Positions 1 through 10,488 of a DNA stretch of 64,000 nt are shown in pieces. The position numbers and the translations under genes are program-made. The DNA is from Duganella sp. SG902 (GTDB lineage: Bacteria; Pseudomonadota; Gammaproteobacteria; Burkholderiales; Burkholderiaceae_D). The notes under the pieces are model-generated. The model was given only the letters and a program-made list of their open reading frames with translations, did no database searches and was not told the DNA's origin. Numbering within the stretch: the first letter of the stretch is position 1; each line of letters begins with the position of its first letter. The stretch spans positions 496,001 through 560,000 of the forward strand of contig NZ_JABMJK010000002.1 in assembly GCF_013376005.1 (NCBI RefSeq). Direction: 5' to 3'.

Positions 1-2
1 TC

Positions 3-596
3 GCCAAGTTCGAGTTCCGCGGCAAGAGCGTGCTGCTGACCCTGATCGACCTGCCGTTCTCGGTGTCGCCGGTGATCTCGGGCCTGATCTACGTGCTGCT
101 GTTCGGCGCCCAGGGCTGGTTCGGCCCGTGGCTGCAGGAGCACGACATCAAGATCCTGTTCGCCGTGCCGGGCATCGTGCTGGCCACCATCTTCGTCACC
201 TTCCCCTTCGTGGCGCGCGAGCTGATCCCGCTGATGCAGGCGCAGGGCAGCGAGGAGGAGGAGGCCGCCATCGTGCTGGGCGCCTCGGGCTGGGACACCT
301 TCCGCCGCGTGACCCTGCCCAACATCAAGTGGGGCCTGCTGTACGGCGTGATCCTGTGTAACGCCCGCGCCATGGGCGAGTTCGGCGCGGTGTCGGTGGT
401 GTCCGGCCACATCCGCGGCGAGACCAACACCATGCCGCTGCAGGTGGAGATTCTCTACAACGAATACAACTTCGCCGCCGCCTTTGCCGTGGCGTCCCTG
501 CTGGCGCTGCTGGCGCTGGTGACGCTGGTCGTGAAAACCTTTATCGCCTGGCGCCTGAACGAATCCATCGCCGACGACGTGCGCACTTCGGAGTAA
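3..596 (+). CDS. cysW: Sulfate/thiosulfate ABC transporter permease CysW (5' truncated)
   Basis: Inner-membrane permease subunit of the sulfate/thiosulfate importer, which brings in sulfur for cysteine synthesis. The reading frame is open from the window edge, so the N-terminal part lies upstream; 197 residues are visible. Several hydrophobic segments are present, plus the EAA loop ([15 protein letters not shown], about residues 83-97 of the visible part) that contacts the ATPase. The ending ([10 protein letters not shown]) is cytoplasmic. The stop lies 4 bases before cysA, so the two are co-transcribed. A GTG at base 30 is internal and not a real start. Assignment to CysW rather than CysT rests on its position directly before cysA. 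Confidence 0.93.
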   Translation, partial: AKFEFRGKSVLLTLIDLPFSVSPVISGLIYVLLFGAQGWFGPWLQEHDIKILFAVPGIVLATIFVTFPFVARELIPLMQAQGSEEEEAAIVLGASGWDTFRRVTLPNIKWGLLYGVILCNARAMGEFGAVSVVSGHIRGETNTMPLQVEILYNEYNFAAAFAVASLLALLALVTLVVKTFIAWRLNESIADDVRTSE

Positions 597-600
597 TACC

Positions 601-1671
601 ATGACGATCCAAGTTAAAAACATCAACAAGCGTTTCGGCGATTTCGTCGCCCTCAACAACATCTCGCTGGACTTCCCGCAGGGCGAGCTGACCGCGCTGC
701 TCGGCCCCTCGGGCTGCGGCAAGACCACGCTGCTGCGCTGCATCGCCGGCCTCGAGCATCCGGACTCGGGCCAGGTGCTGCTCGACGGCGAGGACGCCTC
801 GGACCGCCACGTGCGCGAGCGCCAGGTCGGCTTCGTGTTCCAGCATTACGCGCTGTTCAAGCACATGACGGTGTTCGAGAACGTCGCCTTCGGCCTGCGC
901 GTGAAACCGCGCGGCGAGCGGCCGTCGGAAGACCAGATCCGCCGCAAGGTCAAGGACCTGCTGGAACTGGTGCAGCTGGACTGGCTGGCGGATCGCTATC
1001 CACCGCAGCTGTCGGGCGGCCAGCGTCAGCGTATCGCGCTGGCGCGCGCCCTGGCGGTCGAGCCGCGCGTGCTGCTGCTGGACGAGCCGTTCGGCGCCCT
1101 GGACGCCAAGGTGCGCAAGGAACTGCGCCGCTGGCTGCGCCGCCTGCATGACGAACTGCACGTCACGTCCATCTTCGTCACCCACGACCAGGAGGAGGCG
1201 CTGGAAGTGGCCGACCAGGTGGTGCTGATGAACAAGGGCAACGTCGAACAGATCGGCGCGCCGGACGAGGTGTACAACCATCCGGCCTCTCCGTTCGTGT
1301 ACGGCTTCCTCGGCAACGTCAACGTCTTCCATGGCCGCGTGCAGGATGGCGTGCTGGCCAGCGGCGAAGCCAGCTTCACCGTGCCGGGCCAGCCGGGGGC
1401 GGCGGGCAAGGGCACGGCCTATGTGCGCCCGCACGAGCTGGACGTGGACCGCTACACGCCGGGCGCGGAAGGCATCGTGGTCAAGCTGCGCCGCGCGCAC
1501 GCTATCGGCCCGCTGGCCCAGCTGGACCTGGAGCGTGGCGACAACAATGAATTGATCGAAGCAGTCATCCCCAACGAGCGCTTCAGCAGCCTCGGCCTGA
1601 AAGAGGGCGAGACGCTGGTGGTGCGACCAAAACGTCTGCGCGTGTTCGTGGACGAAGGAGCGTCCATATGA
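601..1671 (+). CDS. cysA: Sulfate/thiosulfate ABC transporter ATP-binding protein CysA
   Basis: ATPase of the sulfate/thiosulfate importer. It has Walker A (GPSGCGKT, residues 35-42), the signature LSGGQ (137-141), Walker B with LLLDEP (158-163) and the switch histidine in [10 protein letters not shown]. The 356-residue length fits CysA, with about 110 residues after the ATPase domain forming the TOBE-like regulatory tail typical of sulfate and molybdate importers. It sits 4 bases after cysW, and its stop overlaps the cysB start by 4 bases (ATGA), which points to translational coupling and one transcript. Confidence 0.96.
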   Translation: MTIQVKNINKRFGDFVALNNISLDFPQGELTALLGPSGCGKTTLLRCIAGLEHPDSGQVLLDGEDASDRHVRERQVGFVFQHYALFKHMTVFENVAFGLRVKPRGERPSEDQIRRKVKDLLELVQLDWLADRYPPQLSGGQRQRIALARALAVEPRVLLLDEPFGALDAKVRKELRRWLRRLHDELHVTSIFVTHDQEEALEVADQVVLMNKGNVEQIGAPDEVYNHPASPFVYGFLGNVNVFHGRVQDGVLASGEASFTVPGQPGAAGKGTAYVRPHELDVDRYTPGAEGIVVKLRRAHAIGPLAQLDLERGDNNELIEAVIPNERFSSLGLKEGETLVVRPKRLRVFVDEGASI

Positions 1672-2600
1672 ATTTTCAACAGCTGCGGTCCATCCGCGAA
1701 GCCGCCCGTCGCGGCTACAACCTGACCGAAGTGGCGAATGCCCTGTTCACCTCGCAGCCTGGCGTGTCGCGCCAGATCCGCGAACTGGAGGACGAGCTGG
1801 GCGTCGTCATCTTCGAGCGCAACGGCAAGCGCCTGACCGGCATGACCGAGCCCGGCAAAGGCATCCTGAAAATCATCGACCGCCTGCTGATCGAGGCCGA
1901 GAACCTGCAGCAGGCCAGCCTGGAATACACCGGCCAGCAAAGCGGCACGCTGAGCGTGGCGGCCACCCACACGCAGGCGCGCTACGCGCTGCCGAAGGTG
2001 GTGCAAAGCTTCCGCAGCGCGTATCCGGACGTGCGCATCGCCCTGCAGCAAAGCGCGCCCGAACACATCGCCGAGTGGATCTTGTCCGGCAAGACCGACA
2101 TCGGCATCGCCACCGAGGGCCTGTCGCAGTTCCCCGACCTGGTGTCCTTCCCGTGCTACCGCTGGAGCCACCTGATCGTGGTGCCGGACGGCCACCCGCT
2201 GCTCGCGCGCTCGCCGATCAGGCTGGAGGACCTGGCCGAGTTCCCGCTGATCACCTATGACGTCGGCTTCACCGGCCGCGGCCACATCGACGCCGCCTTC
2301 GAGCAGGCCGGCGTGCGCCCGGACATCGTGCTGACCGCCATGGATTCGGACGTGATCAAGCAGTACGTGTCGCTCGGCCTGGGCGTGGGCATCGTCGCCT
2401 CGATGGCGTTCGACCACGGCCGCGACAAGGGCATGCGCGCGGTGGAGGCCTCGCACCTGTTCGCGCAGAACACCACCCGGCTGGCGGTGCGCAAGGGCGC
2501 CTACCTGCGCTCGTACGCCTATCACTTCATCCAGCAATTCGCGCCGGACCTGAGCCGCGCCGATATCGACGCCGCCCTCAACGGCGGGGACGTGAACTGA
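1668..2600 (+). CDS. cysB: LysR-type regulator CysB (or Cbl-like), sulfur assimilation
   Basis: A LysR-family regulator of 310 residues. It has an N-terminal winged helix-turn-helix (about residues 1-60, with [23 protein letters not shown]) and a periplasmic-binding-protein-like effector domain (about 93-295). The strongly CysB-like N-terminus ([22 protein letters not shown]) and its place at the end of the sulfate transporter operon support control of sulfate uptake and cysteine biosynthesis, with N-acetylserine or sulfate as the expected effector. CysB and its paralogue Cbl are hard to separate by eye, so Cbl remains possible. The start overlaps the cysA stop. Confidence 0.9.
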   Translation: MNFQQLRSIREAARRGYNLTEVANALFTSQPGVSRQIRELEDELGVVIFERNGKRLTGMTEPGKGILKIIDRLLIEAENLQQASLEYTGQQSGTLSVAATHTQARYALPKVVQSFRSAYPDVRIALQQSAPEHIAEWILSGKTDIGIATEGLSQFPDLVSFPCYRWSHLIVVPDGHPLLARSPIRLEDLAEFPLITYDVGFTGRGHIDAAFEQAGVRPDIVLTAMDSDVIKQYVSLGLGVGIVASMAFDHGRDKGMRAVEASHLFAQNTTRLAVRKGAYLRSYAYHFIQQFAPDLSRADIDAALNGGDVN

Positions 2601-2604
2601 TGGC

Positions 2605-2635
2605 GCCGCCGTCGCCACATGAGTGTGGCGGCGGC
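2605..2635 (+). terminator. GC-rich hairpin after cysB (possible terminator)
   Basis: GCCGCC-gtc-GCCACA pairs with TGTGGC-GGCGGC around a TGAG loop, giving a 12-bp stem with a 3-base bulge. It starts 5 bases after the cysB stop. No T run follows, so it may stop transcription inefficiently or only protect the 3' end. Confidence 0.45.
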
Positions 2636-2718
2636 AAAACATTCCGCGAATTTTTCCTATTTGCATTGTTCAAAGGCCCATATACTGAATCCCTGACACC
2701 AACTCAGGGGAGCTCATC

Positions 2719-4323
2719 ATGGGATTCGGCAATTGGAAAATCGGCTACCGTCTGGCGGCCGGTCTGGGCGTGGCCATCGTCTTCATGATCGGCATAGCGG
2801 TTGTAGGTATCGGCAATCTTGCCAAGCTCAATAACAATACCCACGATCTGGCCGTCGACAAAGTGCCCAAGGTCATACTGGCTTACGAAACGATAGGCGG
2901 GCTGAACGACATCGCCCGCGCCATGCGCAACGCCATGCTGTCCAACGATCCCGCCGTGGTCAAGGCCGAGCTGGAGCGTGTGGAAAAGCGCAAGGTCGAG
3001 AACGCCGAGCGTCTCGACAAGCTGTCCAAGCTGATGGCCGACGACCAGGACCCGCAAAGCAGGGCCAAGCTGCAAGCGGTGCTGGACGCGCGTGAAAAAT
3101 ACCTGGTGGTGCAAGGCAAGTTCATCGCCATGTCGGCCGATGACAGCCAGCGCGACGAGAACGTCAAGTATCTGCTGACCACGGTGCGCAAGGAACAGAC
3201 GGCTTACCTGAACGCGCTGACCGACCTGGTCAAGTTCCAGAACGCGGCGGTGGAGGAAGCCAGCGCGGTGGCCGCGCAATCGTATGCCAGTTCGCGCACC
3301 ACCATGGTGGTGTTGACGGTGGTGGCGGTGGCGCTGGCGGCCTGGGTGCTGCAGTGGATCACGCGCAGCATCACGCAGCCGCTCAACCGCGCGGTGGACA
3401 TGGCGCAGGCGGTGGCGGGCGGCGACCTGACCATGCGCATGGAGTGCAACACCACCGATGAAACCGGCCAGCTGCTGCGCGCGCTGATCGACATGAACGA
3501 GTCGCTGGCGCGCACGGTGGGCCAGGTGCGCTCGGGGACGGACACCATCACCAACGCCTCCAACGAGATCGCCAACGGCAACATGGATTTGTCCACGCGC
3601 ACCGAGCAGCAGGCCTCCAGCCTGGAGGAGACGGCCTCGTCGATGGAGGAGCTGACATCGACTGTGTCGCAGAACGCCGAGAATGCGCGTCAGGCCACCA
3701 GGCTGGTGGTGGCCGCCTCCGACTACGCCACCAAGGGCGGGCAGGTGGTGGGCGAGGTGGTGAGCACCATGGGCGCCATCAAGGAAAGCTCCAGCAAGAT
3801 TGTCGACATCATCAGCGTGATAGACGGCATCGCGTTCCAGACCAATATCCTGGCGTTGAACGCGGCGGTGGAGGCGGCGCGCGCGGGCGAGCAGGGCCGG
3901 GGCTTCGCGGTGGTGGCGTCGGAGGTGCGCAATCTGGCGCAGCGCTCGGCCTCGGCGGCCAAGGAGATCAAGGAGTTGATCGGCCGCTCGGTGGAAACGG
4001 TGGACGCCGGCGCCGCGCTGGTGGATCAGGCCGGCAGCACCATGCAAAACATCGTGCAATCGGTGCAACAGGTGGCCGACATCATGAAGCAGATCAGCGC
4101 CGCCAGCAGCGAGCAGAGCACGGGGATTGAGCAGGTCAACCAGGCCATCGTGTCGATCGACGATGTGACGCAGCAGAACGCCGCGCTGGTGGAGGAGGCC
4201 GCCGCGGCCGCGCAAAGCATGCGCGACCAGGCGGACTTGCTGGCGCAGGCCGTCAGCGTGTTCAAGCTGGCGGGCGGGCCGCCGCCGGCCAATCCGGCGC
4301 CGCGCCGGCTGGCCGTCATCTGA
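2719..4323 (+). CDS. Methyl-accepting chemotaxis protein
   Basis: A membrane chemoreceptor of 534 residues that would signal to CheA/CheW. It has TM1 (about residues 11-33), a periplasmic helical-bundle sensor of about 155 residues (four-helix-bundle type), TM2 (about 191-211), a HAMP segment (about 212-265), and a long methylated coiled-coil domain containing the conserved hairpin tip (FQTNILALNAAVEAARAGEQ). The ending lacks a clear CheR-docking pentapeptide. AGGGGAG, 7 bases before the ATG, is a good ribosome-binding site. It stands alone between cysB and a convergent receptor gene. The ligand cannot be told from the sequence. Confidence 0.93.
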   Translation: MGFGNWKIGYRLAAGLGVAIVFMIGIAVVGIGNLAKLNNNTHDLAVDKVPKVILAYETIGGLNDIARAMRNAMLSNDPAVVKAELERVEKRKVENAERLDKLSKLMADDQDPQSRAKLQAVLDAREKYLVVQGKFIAMSADDSQRDENVKYLLTTVRKEQTAYLNALTDLVKFQNAAVEEASAVAAQSYASSRTTMVVLTVVAVALAAWVLQWITRSITQPLNRAVDMAQAVAGGDLTMRMECNTTDETGQLLRALIDMNESLARTVGQVRSGTDTITNASNEIANGNMDLSTRTEQQASSLEETASSMEELTSTVSQNAENARQATRLVVAASDYATKGGQVVGEVVSTMGAIKESSSKIVDIISVIDGIAFQTNILALNAAVEAARAGEQGRGFAVVASEVRNLAQRSASAAKEIKELIGRSVETVDAGAALVDQAGSTMQNIVQSVQQVADIMKQISAASSEQSTGIEQVNQAIVSIDDVTQQNAALVEEAAAAAQSMRDQADLLAQAVSVFKLAGGPPPANPAPRRLAVI

Positions 4324-4329
4324 GCGGGC

Positions 4330-6672
4330 TTACCAGCTGTAGCCGGCCTTGGCGTAGTAGTAGCGGCCGTTGAAGCCGTTCGGCGCCCAGCCGCTGTACG
4401 GGTTGATGCCGTTGTTGTTGAGATTGCCGGCCGACGTGACCTGGTCCGGATAACGGTCGGTCACGTTGTCGATGCCCGCGCTCAGGCGCCAGTTCTTGCT
4501 CAGCTTGACGCTGGCCGACAAGTCCAGCACCCACTGCGGATCGTAGGTCTGGTCTAGCGCCGCGTTATTCTGCGGCACGGTGAAGCTGCCGTAGCGCGTG
4601 ACCACCGCGCGCGCGCCCCAATTCCCCTGCGTCCAGTCTGTCGCCAGGCTGAACTTGTCCTTGGGCGAGCCGACCGTGATGCGGTTGATGGACTGGCGGT
4701 CGATCAGGGTCAGGCCGTTCGCGGTCAGGATCGCCGGGTTGGCGTTCACATGCTCCAGCGAGGTCTTGTTGTGGTTGTAGGCGGCGGTGAAGTCGAAGCG
4801 GCCGGCCTTGCTGCTCTCCCAGCGATAGGTGCTCAGGATGTCGACGCCGGTGGTGCGGGTGTCGATGGCGTTGGTGAAGTAGCGGCCCGCGCCCACCAGC
4901 AGGCCCTGCCTGGCCAGCGTGTCCTTCAGCGCCTGGTTCAAGGTCATATTGGCCGACAGCGCGATGCGGTCGTCGATGTCGATGCGGTAGGCGTCGATGC
5001 TGGCGGTCCAGTTGCGGGTCGGCTGCAGCAGGACGCCGAGGCTGTAGTTGCGCGCCTTCTCGGCCTTGAGCGGCGTCGCGCCCAGCGCGGCGGCGGCGGC
5101 GCTGCCGACGGCGAAGGTGCCGGTCTCGATCGGCGTGTTGACGCCGTTCACCACCGAGAAGTTGGTGGTGGTGATGGTGTAGAACTGCTGCGCCAGCGAT
5201 GGCGCGCGGAAGCCGGACGAGGCGGTCGCGCGCAGCGACACCGCCTCGTTGAAGGCGTAGCGCGTCGACGCCTTGGCCGAGGTGGTGTTGCCGAAGTCGC
5301 TGTAGCGCTCGTGGCGCAGCGCGGCCGAGGCCGAGAACTGCTTGGTCACCTCCGCCTCGAAGTTGGCGTAGACCGACTCGTTGTGGCGGCTGTTGCTGCC
5401 CGCGTTCACCGCGCGGAAGCCGGAGAAACCCTGGGCGCCGGTGCCGCTGTAGGAGGCGACGTCGCCGGCGCCGATCTCGTATTCCTCGCGGCGGTATTCG
5501 GCGCCCAGCGCCACCGTCAGCGGGCCGGTGAACGCTTCCACCGGGTAATCGCGCGCCACGTCCACGTTCAGCAGCGACTGCGAGTTCTTCAGCTTGCCGG
5601 CGTAGAAGTGGGTCGGGCTGTTGGCGCCGAGGTCGAGGTTGACGGTGTTGTCGAGGTCGAGCTTGAATTCATTCTGGCCGTAGTTGAGGCTCACGTCCCA
5701 GCGCCAGCCCGAGGCCTCGCCGCGCAGGCCGGTGACCAGCGCGGCGTCGGTGGACTTGCTGTTCTCCAGCGGCAGGAAGCCTTCCGGGTAGAGCGGCGAG
5801 CGGCCGAAGGTGCGCCAGGTGGCCGCCGCCGACGTGTCGCGCTGGCCGTAGTTGGCGAAGGCGTACCAGTCGGTGTTCTCGCTCACGCGGTACTGGCCGT
5901 TGACGAACAGCACGCGCGGCTTGGTTTCCGGATCGCCGAAGCGCTGGTTGACCTTGCCGTAGCGCGGGTCGGCCGGATTGCGGAAATCGGCGCCGGCGCG
6001 GTTGGTCGGGTCGCGGTCGGCGGCGTCGATGGCGATGCGCACCCAGCCATCCTCGCCGAGGTTGAAGCCGGTTGAGCCGCGCAGCGAGACTTGCTTGCCG
6101 TCGCGCTCCTGGTACTCGCCAAAGCCGATCTCGGCTTCGCCGCCGGCCGCGCCTTTCTTCAGGATGATGTTGATGACGCCGGCGATCGCGTCCGAGCCGT
6201 ACTGCGCCGCCGCGCCGTCGCGCAGCACCTCGATGTGGTCGATGGCCGACAGCGGGATCGCGTTCAGGTCCACCGGCGCCGAGCCGCGGCCCTGGGTGCC
6301 GTTGACGTTGACCACGGCCGAGGCGTGACGGCGCTTGCCATTCACCAGCACCAGCACCTGGTCCGGCGACAGGCCGCGCAGTTGCGCCGGGCGCACCGCG
6401 TCGCTGGCGTCGGCGCCCGACGGACGCGGGAAGTTCAGCGACGGCAGCACGCGGCCCAGCACGGTGGCCAGCTCGGTCGAGCCGCTGGCCTGCAGCTCGC
6501 GCGTGCCGATGATGTCGACCGGCGATTCGGTGTCGACGGTGCGGCGGTTTTTGGCATAGGTGCCGGTGACAATGATGGACTGCAATTCGCCGTCAGCGGC
6601 TTGTTGCTGCGCGAAGGCGGGAATGACGATGGAGGAAATCAGGCTGGCAAGCAGAAGGGGACGTACGCGCAT
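4330..6672 (-). CDS. TonB-dependent outer-membrane receptor
   Basis: A TonB-dependent receptor of about 780 residues. The chosen start (MRVRPLLL, base 6672) gives a clean signal peptide ending at AFA-QQ; the frame stays open 20 codons further upstream but without signal character. After the signal comes a TonB-box-like SIIVTGTY. The plug domain follows (ESPVDIIGTRELQ to GVINIILKKG), with the typical LRGLSPDQVLVLVNGKRR and IEVLRDGAAAQYGSDAIAG motifs. The 22-strand barrel ends in aromatic YAKAGYSW, the outer-membrane insertion signal. The substrate is unknown; no neighbouring siderophore or sugar genes point to one. It converges on the chemoreceptor gene with a 6-base gap. Confidence 0.92.
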   Translation of the reverse strand: MRVRPLLLASLISSIVIPAFAQQQAADGELQSIIVTGTYAKNRRTVDTESPVDIIGTRELQASGSTELATVLGRVLPSLNFPRPSGADASDAVRPAQLRGLSPDQVLVLVNGKRRHASAVVNVNGTQGRGSAPVDLNAIPLSAIDHIEVLRDGAAAQYGSDAIAGVINIILKKGAAGGEAEIGFGEYQERDGKQVSLRGSTGFNLGEDGWVRIAIDAADRDPTNRAGADFRNPADPRYGKVNQRFGDPETKPRVLFVNGQYRVSENTDWYAFANYGQRDTSAAATWRTFGRSPLYPEGFLPLENSKSTDAALVTGLRGEASGWRWDVSLNYGQNEFKLDLDNTVNLDLGANSPTHFYAGKLKNSQSLLNVDVARDYPVEAFTGPLTVALGAEYRREEYEIGAGDVASYSGTGAQGFSGFRAVNAGSNSRHNESVYANFEAEVTKQFSASAALRHERYSDFGNTTSAKASTRYAFNEAVSLRATASSGFRAPSLAQQFYTITTTNFSVVNGVNTPIETGTFAVGSAAAAALGATPLKAEKARNYSLGVLLQPTRNWTASIDAYRIDIDDRIALSANMTLNQALKDTLARQGLLVGAGRYFTNAIDTRTTGVDILSTYRWESSKAGRFDFTAAYNHNKTSLEHVNANPAILTANGLTLIDRQSINRITVGSPKDKFSLATDWTQGNWGARAVVTRYGSFTVPQNNAALDQTYDPQWVLDLSASVKLSKNWRLSAGIDNVTDRYPDQVTSAGNLNNNGINPYSGWAPNGFNGRYYYAKAGYSW

Positions 6673-6784
6673 CGGTAAACTCGCTGTGGTATCAATAGCA
6701 AAAGGATAGCAGCGGGCAACTATGCTGCCCACTAATCGTTATGACTAATGATATTCAAGTTTTGGATAACGCGTCGCCAACGCC

Positions 6785-6848
6785 GTCATTCCGGCGAAGG
6801 CCGGAATCCATAGAACGCGTGGGCTGTGCTAACGCATGCGTTCTATGG
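6785..6848. repeat. Dispersed palindromic repeat, copy 1
   Basis: It begins GTCATTCCGGCGAAGGCCGG and continues into an inverted repeat, CCATAGAACGC (6808-6818) against GCGTTCTATGG (6838-6848). It lies between the divergently read upstream side of the receptor gene and the 3' end of the aldo-keto reductase gene. The same sequence family recurs near 18960, 30309 and 36307. Confidence 0.8.
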
Positions 6849-6859
6849 GGGGCCGGCGT

Positions 6860-7909
6860 TCACTGGCCCGGATTGGTGATCTCGGCGTGAATCTGGTCGA
6901 CTTGTTTGACGAGGTCCAGCGGCAGCTCAACATCATAGGCGTCGATATTCTGCCTGAGCTGCTCCAGGCTGGTGGCGCCGATGATGGTGGAGGCCACGAA
7001 CCAGCGCGAGTAGCACCACGCCAGCGCCAGTTGGGTCGGCGTCAGGCCATGGTCGCGCGCCAGCTGGGCGTAGCGCGTGGCCGCCGCCACCGTGGCCGGG
7101 CGCGCATAGCGCGGGCTCCAGTTCGGCGGAAAGATGTTCAGGCGCCCGTGCGCCTTCGGATCATCGATGTACTTGGCGGTCAGCTGCCCGAACGCCAGCG
7201 GGCTGTACGCCAGCAGGCTGACGTTCTCGCGGTAGCAGGTCTCGTCCAGCAGGCTGGTCTCGAAATGACGCGCGGTCAGGTTGTACAGGTTCTGGATGGT
7301 GGCGATGCGCGGCAGGCCTTTCATCTCGGACTGCTTGATGAACTCGTTCACGCCCCAGCACGACTCGTTGGACACGCCAATCGCGCCGATCTTGCCTTCC
7401 TTGACCAGCTCGCCCAATGCCGCCAGCGTGTCCTCGATCGGCACACAAGCGCGCTCATGCTTGGGATTGAACACGTTGTTGCCGAACACGGGCACGTTGC
7501 GGCTGGGCCAGTGCAATTGGTATAAATCGATATGCTCGACTTGCAGGCGCCGCAGGCTGGTCTCGACCGCAGCCTGCAGGTTGGCGGCGTCGAAATTGCG
7601 CGCGCGGCCGCCGCGCAGCCAGGTCACGCTGGCGTTGGGACCGGCGGCCTTGGTGGCGATCACCACCTTGTCGCGCCGGCCGGTCTTGCTCAGCCAGGTG
7701 CCGATGTAGCGCTCGGTCAGGCCCTGCGTTTCCGGGCGCGACATCACCGGGTACATTTCCGCCGTGTCGATGAAGTTGATGCCGCGCTCGAACGCGTAGT
7801 CGAGCTGGCTGTGCGCTTCCGCCTCGGTGTTCTGCTCGCCCCAGGTCATGCTGCCGAGGCAGATCTTGCTGACGTGCAGATGGCTGTTACCCAGTTGTAC
7901 CTGTTGCAT
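6860..7909 (-). CDS. Aldo/keto reductase (Tas/YhdN-like)
   Basis: An NAD(P)H-dependent aldo-keto reductase of 349 residues forming a (beta/alpha)8 barrel. The catalytic tetrad is visible: Asp in FIDTAEMYP, Tyr in the same segment, Lys in VIATKAAG and His in LYQLHWPSR. It matches the Tas-like subgroup by the AEMYPV segment and length. It is the last gene of a leftward run after pyrD (9-base gap). The physiological substrate is unknown; general carbonyl reduction is the safe call. Confidence 0.9.
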   Translation of the reverse strand: MQQVQLGNSHLHVSKICLGSMTWGEQNTEAEAHSQLDYAFERGINFIDTAEMYPVMSRPETQGLTERYIGTWLSKTGRRDKVVIATKAAGPNASVTWLRGGRARNFDAANLQAAVETSLRRLQVEHIDLYQLHWPSRNVPVFGNNVFNPKHERACVPIEDTLAALGELVKEGKIGAIGVSNESCWGVNEFIKQSEMKGLPRIATIQNLYNLTARHFETSLLDETCYRENVSLLAYSPLAFGQLTAKYIDDPKAHGRLNIFPPNWSPRYARPATVAAATRYAQLARDHGLTPTQLALAWCYSRWFVASTIIGATSLEQLRQNIDAYDVELPLDLVKQVDQIHAEITNPGQ

Positions 7910-7918
7910 ATGCAGTCC

Positions 7919-8956
7919 TTATTGACGTACCGCGTCGGCGCAATCCTTGATCAGGGCCGGGCCGGCGTAGATCAGGCCGCTGTACAGCTGCACCAGCTGC
8001 GCGCCGCATGCCATTTTCACGCGCGCGTCGGCGCCCTGCATGATGCCGCCCACGCCGATGATCGGCAGCGCGTCGCCCAGCTCGGCCTTGAGCAGGCGGA
8101 TCACGGTGTTCGAGAACTGGAACACCGGCGCGCCCGACAGGCCGCCCGCCTCGGCGCCGTGCAGCATGCCGGTGACGGCGTCGCGGTTGAGCGTCGTGTT
8201 GGTGGCGATGACGCCGTCGATCTTGTGGCGGAGCAGCGCGTCGGCGATGTTCTTGACCTGGTCGCCATCCATGTCCGGCGCGATCTTCAGGGCCAGCGGC
8301 ACATAGCGCTTGTGCTGGTCGGCCAGGCGCAGCTGGGCATCCTTCAAGGTCGACAGCAGGCCGTCCAGCTCCGAGCCGCCCTGCAGCTGGCGCAGATTCT
8401 TGGTGTTGGGCGAGGAAATGTTGACGGTGACGTAGCTGGCGTAGGGATAGACCTTCTCCAGGCAGTGCAGGTAATCGTCGGTGGCGCGCTCGATCGGGGT
8501 GTCGGCGTTCTTGCCGATGTTCAGGCCCAGCACGCCGGCCTTGTCCTGATAGAAGCGCGAGGACTGCACATTGGCCACGAAGGCGTCCACGCCGCCGTTG
8601 TTGAAGCCCATGCGGTTGATGATGGCGTGCGCCTCCGGCAGGCGGAACATGCGCGGCTTCGGGTTGCCCGGCTGCGCGCGCGGCGTCACCGTGCCCACCT
8701 CGATCGAGCCGAAGCCCAGGTCGGCCAGCGCGTCGATGTAGGCGCCGTCCTTGTCCAGGCCGGCGGCGAGGCCCACCGGATTCTTGAAGGTGATGCCCAT
8801 CACCGTGCGCGGATCGGCCTTGGGTTGCTGGATCAGCTTGGTCAGGCCCAGCGAGGCGGCGCGTTTCAGGGCGGGCAGGGTGAAGTGGTGGGCGGCTTCG
8901 GCGTCCATCGAGAACAGCAGCGGACGGGCCAGGGAGTACAGGAATTTGTTGGACAT
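7919..8956 (-). CDS. pyrD: Dihydroorotate dehydrogenase, quinone-linked (class 2)
   Basis: Membrane-associated FMN enzyme of pyrimidine synthesis that oxidises dihydroorotate to orotate and passes electrons to quinone. The N-terminal amphipathic helix ([21 protein letters not shown]) marks class 2. Conserved pieces are [22 protein letters not shown], the catalytic-serine region [12 protein letters not shown], and the FMN-binding GVGGI near the C-terminus. At 345 residues it has the usual length. It sits between bpt (33-base gap) and the aldo-keto reductase (9-base gap), consistent with one operon. Confidence 0.97.
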   Translation of the reverse strand: MSNKFLYSLARPLLFSMDAEAAHHFTLPALKRAASLGLTKLIQQPKADPRTVMGITFKNPVGLAAGLDKDGAYIDALADLGFGSIEVGTVTPRAQPGNPKPRMFRLPEAHAIINRMGFNNGGVDAFVANVQSSRFYQDKAGVLGLNIGKNADTPIERATDDYLHCLEKVYPYASYVTVNISSPNTKNLRQLQGGSELDGLLSTLKDAQLRLADQHKRYVPLALKIAPDMDGDQVKNIADALLRHKIDGVIATNTTLNRDAVTGMLHGAEAGGLSGAPVFQFSNTVIRLLKAELGDALPIIGVGGIMQGADARVKMACGAQLVQLYSGLIYAGPALIKDCADAVRQ

Positions 8957-8989
8957 GGGGCGCTCTGGTTATAGTTCGCCCGTATTTTA

Positions 8990-9718
8990 TCAGGCGTCCA
9001 GCACGCTCCACACGCCTTTCACGCGGGCTTCCAGCGGTTTGAAGTTGGTTTTGTAAGACATTTTCGGGCTTTCCTTGATCCAGTAGCCCAGGTAGACATA
9101 CGGCAGTTTCAGCTCGCGCGCCTGCTCGATTTGCCACAGGACGTTGAAGGTGCCGTAGGAGGCGCCCTCCACGTCCGGGTCGAAGAAGGTGTACACCGAG
9201 GACAGGCCGTCCGACAGCACGTCGATGATGCTGACCATGCGCAGCGTGCCGCCCGGCTCGCGGAATTCCACCAGCCGCGTGTTGACGCGGCTTTGCAGCA
9301 GGAATTGGGCGTACTGGTCGCGGCTGTCCTGGTCCATGCCGCCGCCGGCGTGGCGCTTGCTCTGGTAGCGCAGGTAGAGCTCGTAATGCTCGTCGGAGAA
9401 CGACAGCGTGGCCACCCCCGCGATCAGCTCGCCGTGCTTCATCCACGCGCGCCGCTGGGTGCGGTTTGGGCGGAACTGGTCGGCCACCACGCGCACCGGG
9501 ATGCACGCCTGGCAGCCATCGCAATATGGACGGTAAGTAAAGATGCCGCTGCGGCGGAAGCCGTTCTTCACCAGCTCCGAGTAGACGTCGGCGTTGATCA
9601 AATGCGAAGGCGTGGCCACCTGCGAGCGAGCCTGACGGGCGTCAAGATAGCTGCAAGGGTAGGGCGCCGTCGTGTAAAACTGCAGCGTCGCGAAAGGCAG
9701 GTCGTTCAGGTGCGTCAT
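8990..9718 (-). CDS. bpt: Aspartate/glutamate leucyltransferase Bpt (N-end rule)
   Basis: Transfers leucine from Leu-tRNA to proteins with N-terminal Asp or Glu, marking them for ClpS/ClpAP degradation. The 242-residue protein has the N-terminal cysteine cluster of the ATE/Bpt family (YPCSYL, then [16 protein letters not shown]) and the C-terminal acetyltransferase-like fold ([13 protein letters not shown]...YVYLGYWI). It lies 41 bases downstream of aat, the other N-end-rule transferase, so the two probably share a transcript. Confidence 0.95.
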   Translation of the reverse strand: MTHLNDLPFATLQFYTTAPYPCSYLDARQARSQVATPSHLINADVYSELVKNGFRRSGIFTYRPYCDGCQACIPVRVVADQFRPNRTQRRAWMKHGELIAGVATLSFSDEHYELYLRYQSKRHAGGGMDQDSRDQYAQFLLQSRVNTRLVEFREPGGTLRMVSIIDVLSDGLSSVYTFFDPDVEGASYGTFNVLWQIEQARELKLPYVYLGYWIKESPKMSYKTNFKPLEARVKGVWSVLDA

Positions 9719-9759
9719 GCACGTCCTATCTGGCGTTTTGGTTGAGTCTTTATGCTAGC

Positions 9760-10488
9760 TTAACTGGCTGGCGCGAGTGGTGCAATTGGTTCCCATCCGG
9801 TGATCTGGGGCAATTCAATACTGTTGCGCAGATGCGCCAGGAATTGCGCGCGCGGCATCGGGCTGGCGCCGAGGGAGGCCAGGTGGCCGGTCTCCTGTTG
9901 GCAATCGATCATGCTTACGCCTTTGTCACGCAGGAAGCGCACCAGATAGGCCAAGGCGATCTTGGATGCGTCGGTGACGCGCGCGAACATCGACTCGCCG
10001 TAAAACATGCGGCCGATGCAGACGCCGTAGGCGCCGCCGACCAGCTCGCCGTCAAGCCAGACTTCCGACGAATGCGCATAGCCCATGCGGTGCAGTCCGG
10101 TGTAGCCGGCGATAATGTCTTCCGAGATCCAGGTGCCGGGGCCATCGCGGCGCGGCGCGGCGCAGGCGCGCATCACCTGTTCGAAGGCGCTGTCGAAGCG
10201 CACCTGCCAGCGGCCGTTTTCGGTGCGGCTGCGTTCGACCTTGCGCAGGGTTTTCTTGAGCGAATCGGAGACGCGGAAATTCGCCGTTTGCAGCACCATG
10301 CGCGGATCGGTGCTCCACCACAGGATAGGTTGCCCTTCCGAGAACCAGGGGAAGATGCCGTGCCTGTAGGCCATCAGCAGGCGCTGCGGCGACAGGTCGG
10401 CGCCGGCCGCCAGCAAGCCCGGCGCGTCCCTGGTCAGCGCCTCGGAGACGTCGGGGAACGGGGTGTCGGTATCGAGCCAGGGGATCAC
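9760..10488 (-). CDS. aat: Leucyl/phenylalanyl-tRNA-protein transferase Aat
   Basis: Adds Leu or Phe to proteins with N-terminal Lys or Arg, the other primary bacterial N-end-rule step. The 242-residue length is standard. Family landmarks are [26 protein letters not shown] near the N-terminus, then [48 protein letters not shown] and [15 protein letters not shown]. The start overlaps the Nudix gene stop by 4 bases, indicating coupling. Confidence 0.97.
   Translation of the reverse strand: MIPWLDTDTPFPDVSEALTRDAPGLLAAGADLSPQRLLMAYRHGIFPWFSEGQPILWWSTDPRMVLQTANFRVSDSLKKTLRKVERSRTENGRWQVRFDSAFEQVMRACAAPRRDGPGTWISEDIIAGYTGLHRMGYAHSSEVWLDGELVGGAYGVCIGRMFYGESMFARVTDASKIALAYLVRFLRDKGVSMIDCQQETGHLASLGASPMPRAQFLAHLRNSIELPQITGWEPIAPLAPAS

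Noticed and set aside
2641..2718. A sigma-28 promoter for the chemoreceptor
   Set aside because: TATACT and TTGCAT are present but with only 14 bases between them, and no GCCGATAA-type element is seen.
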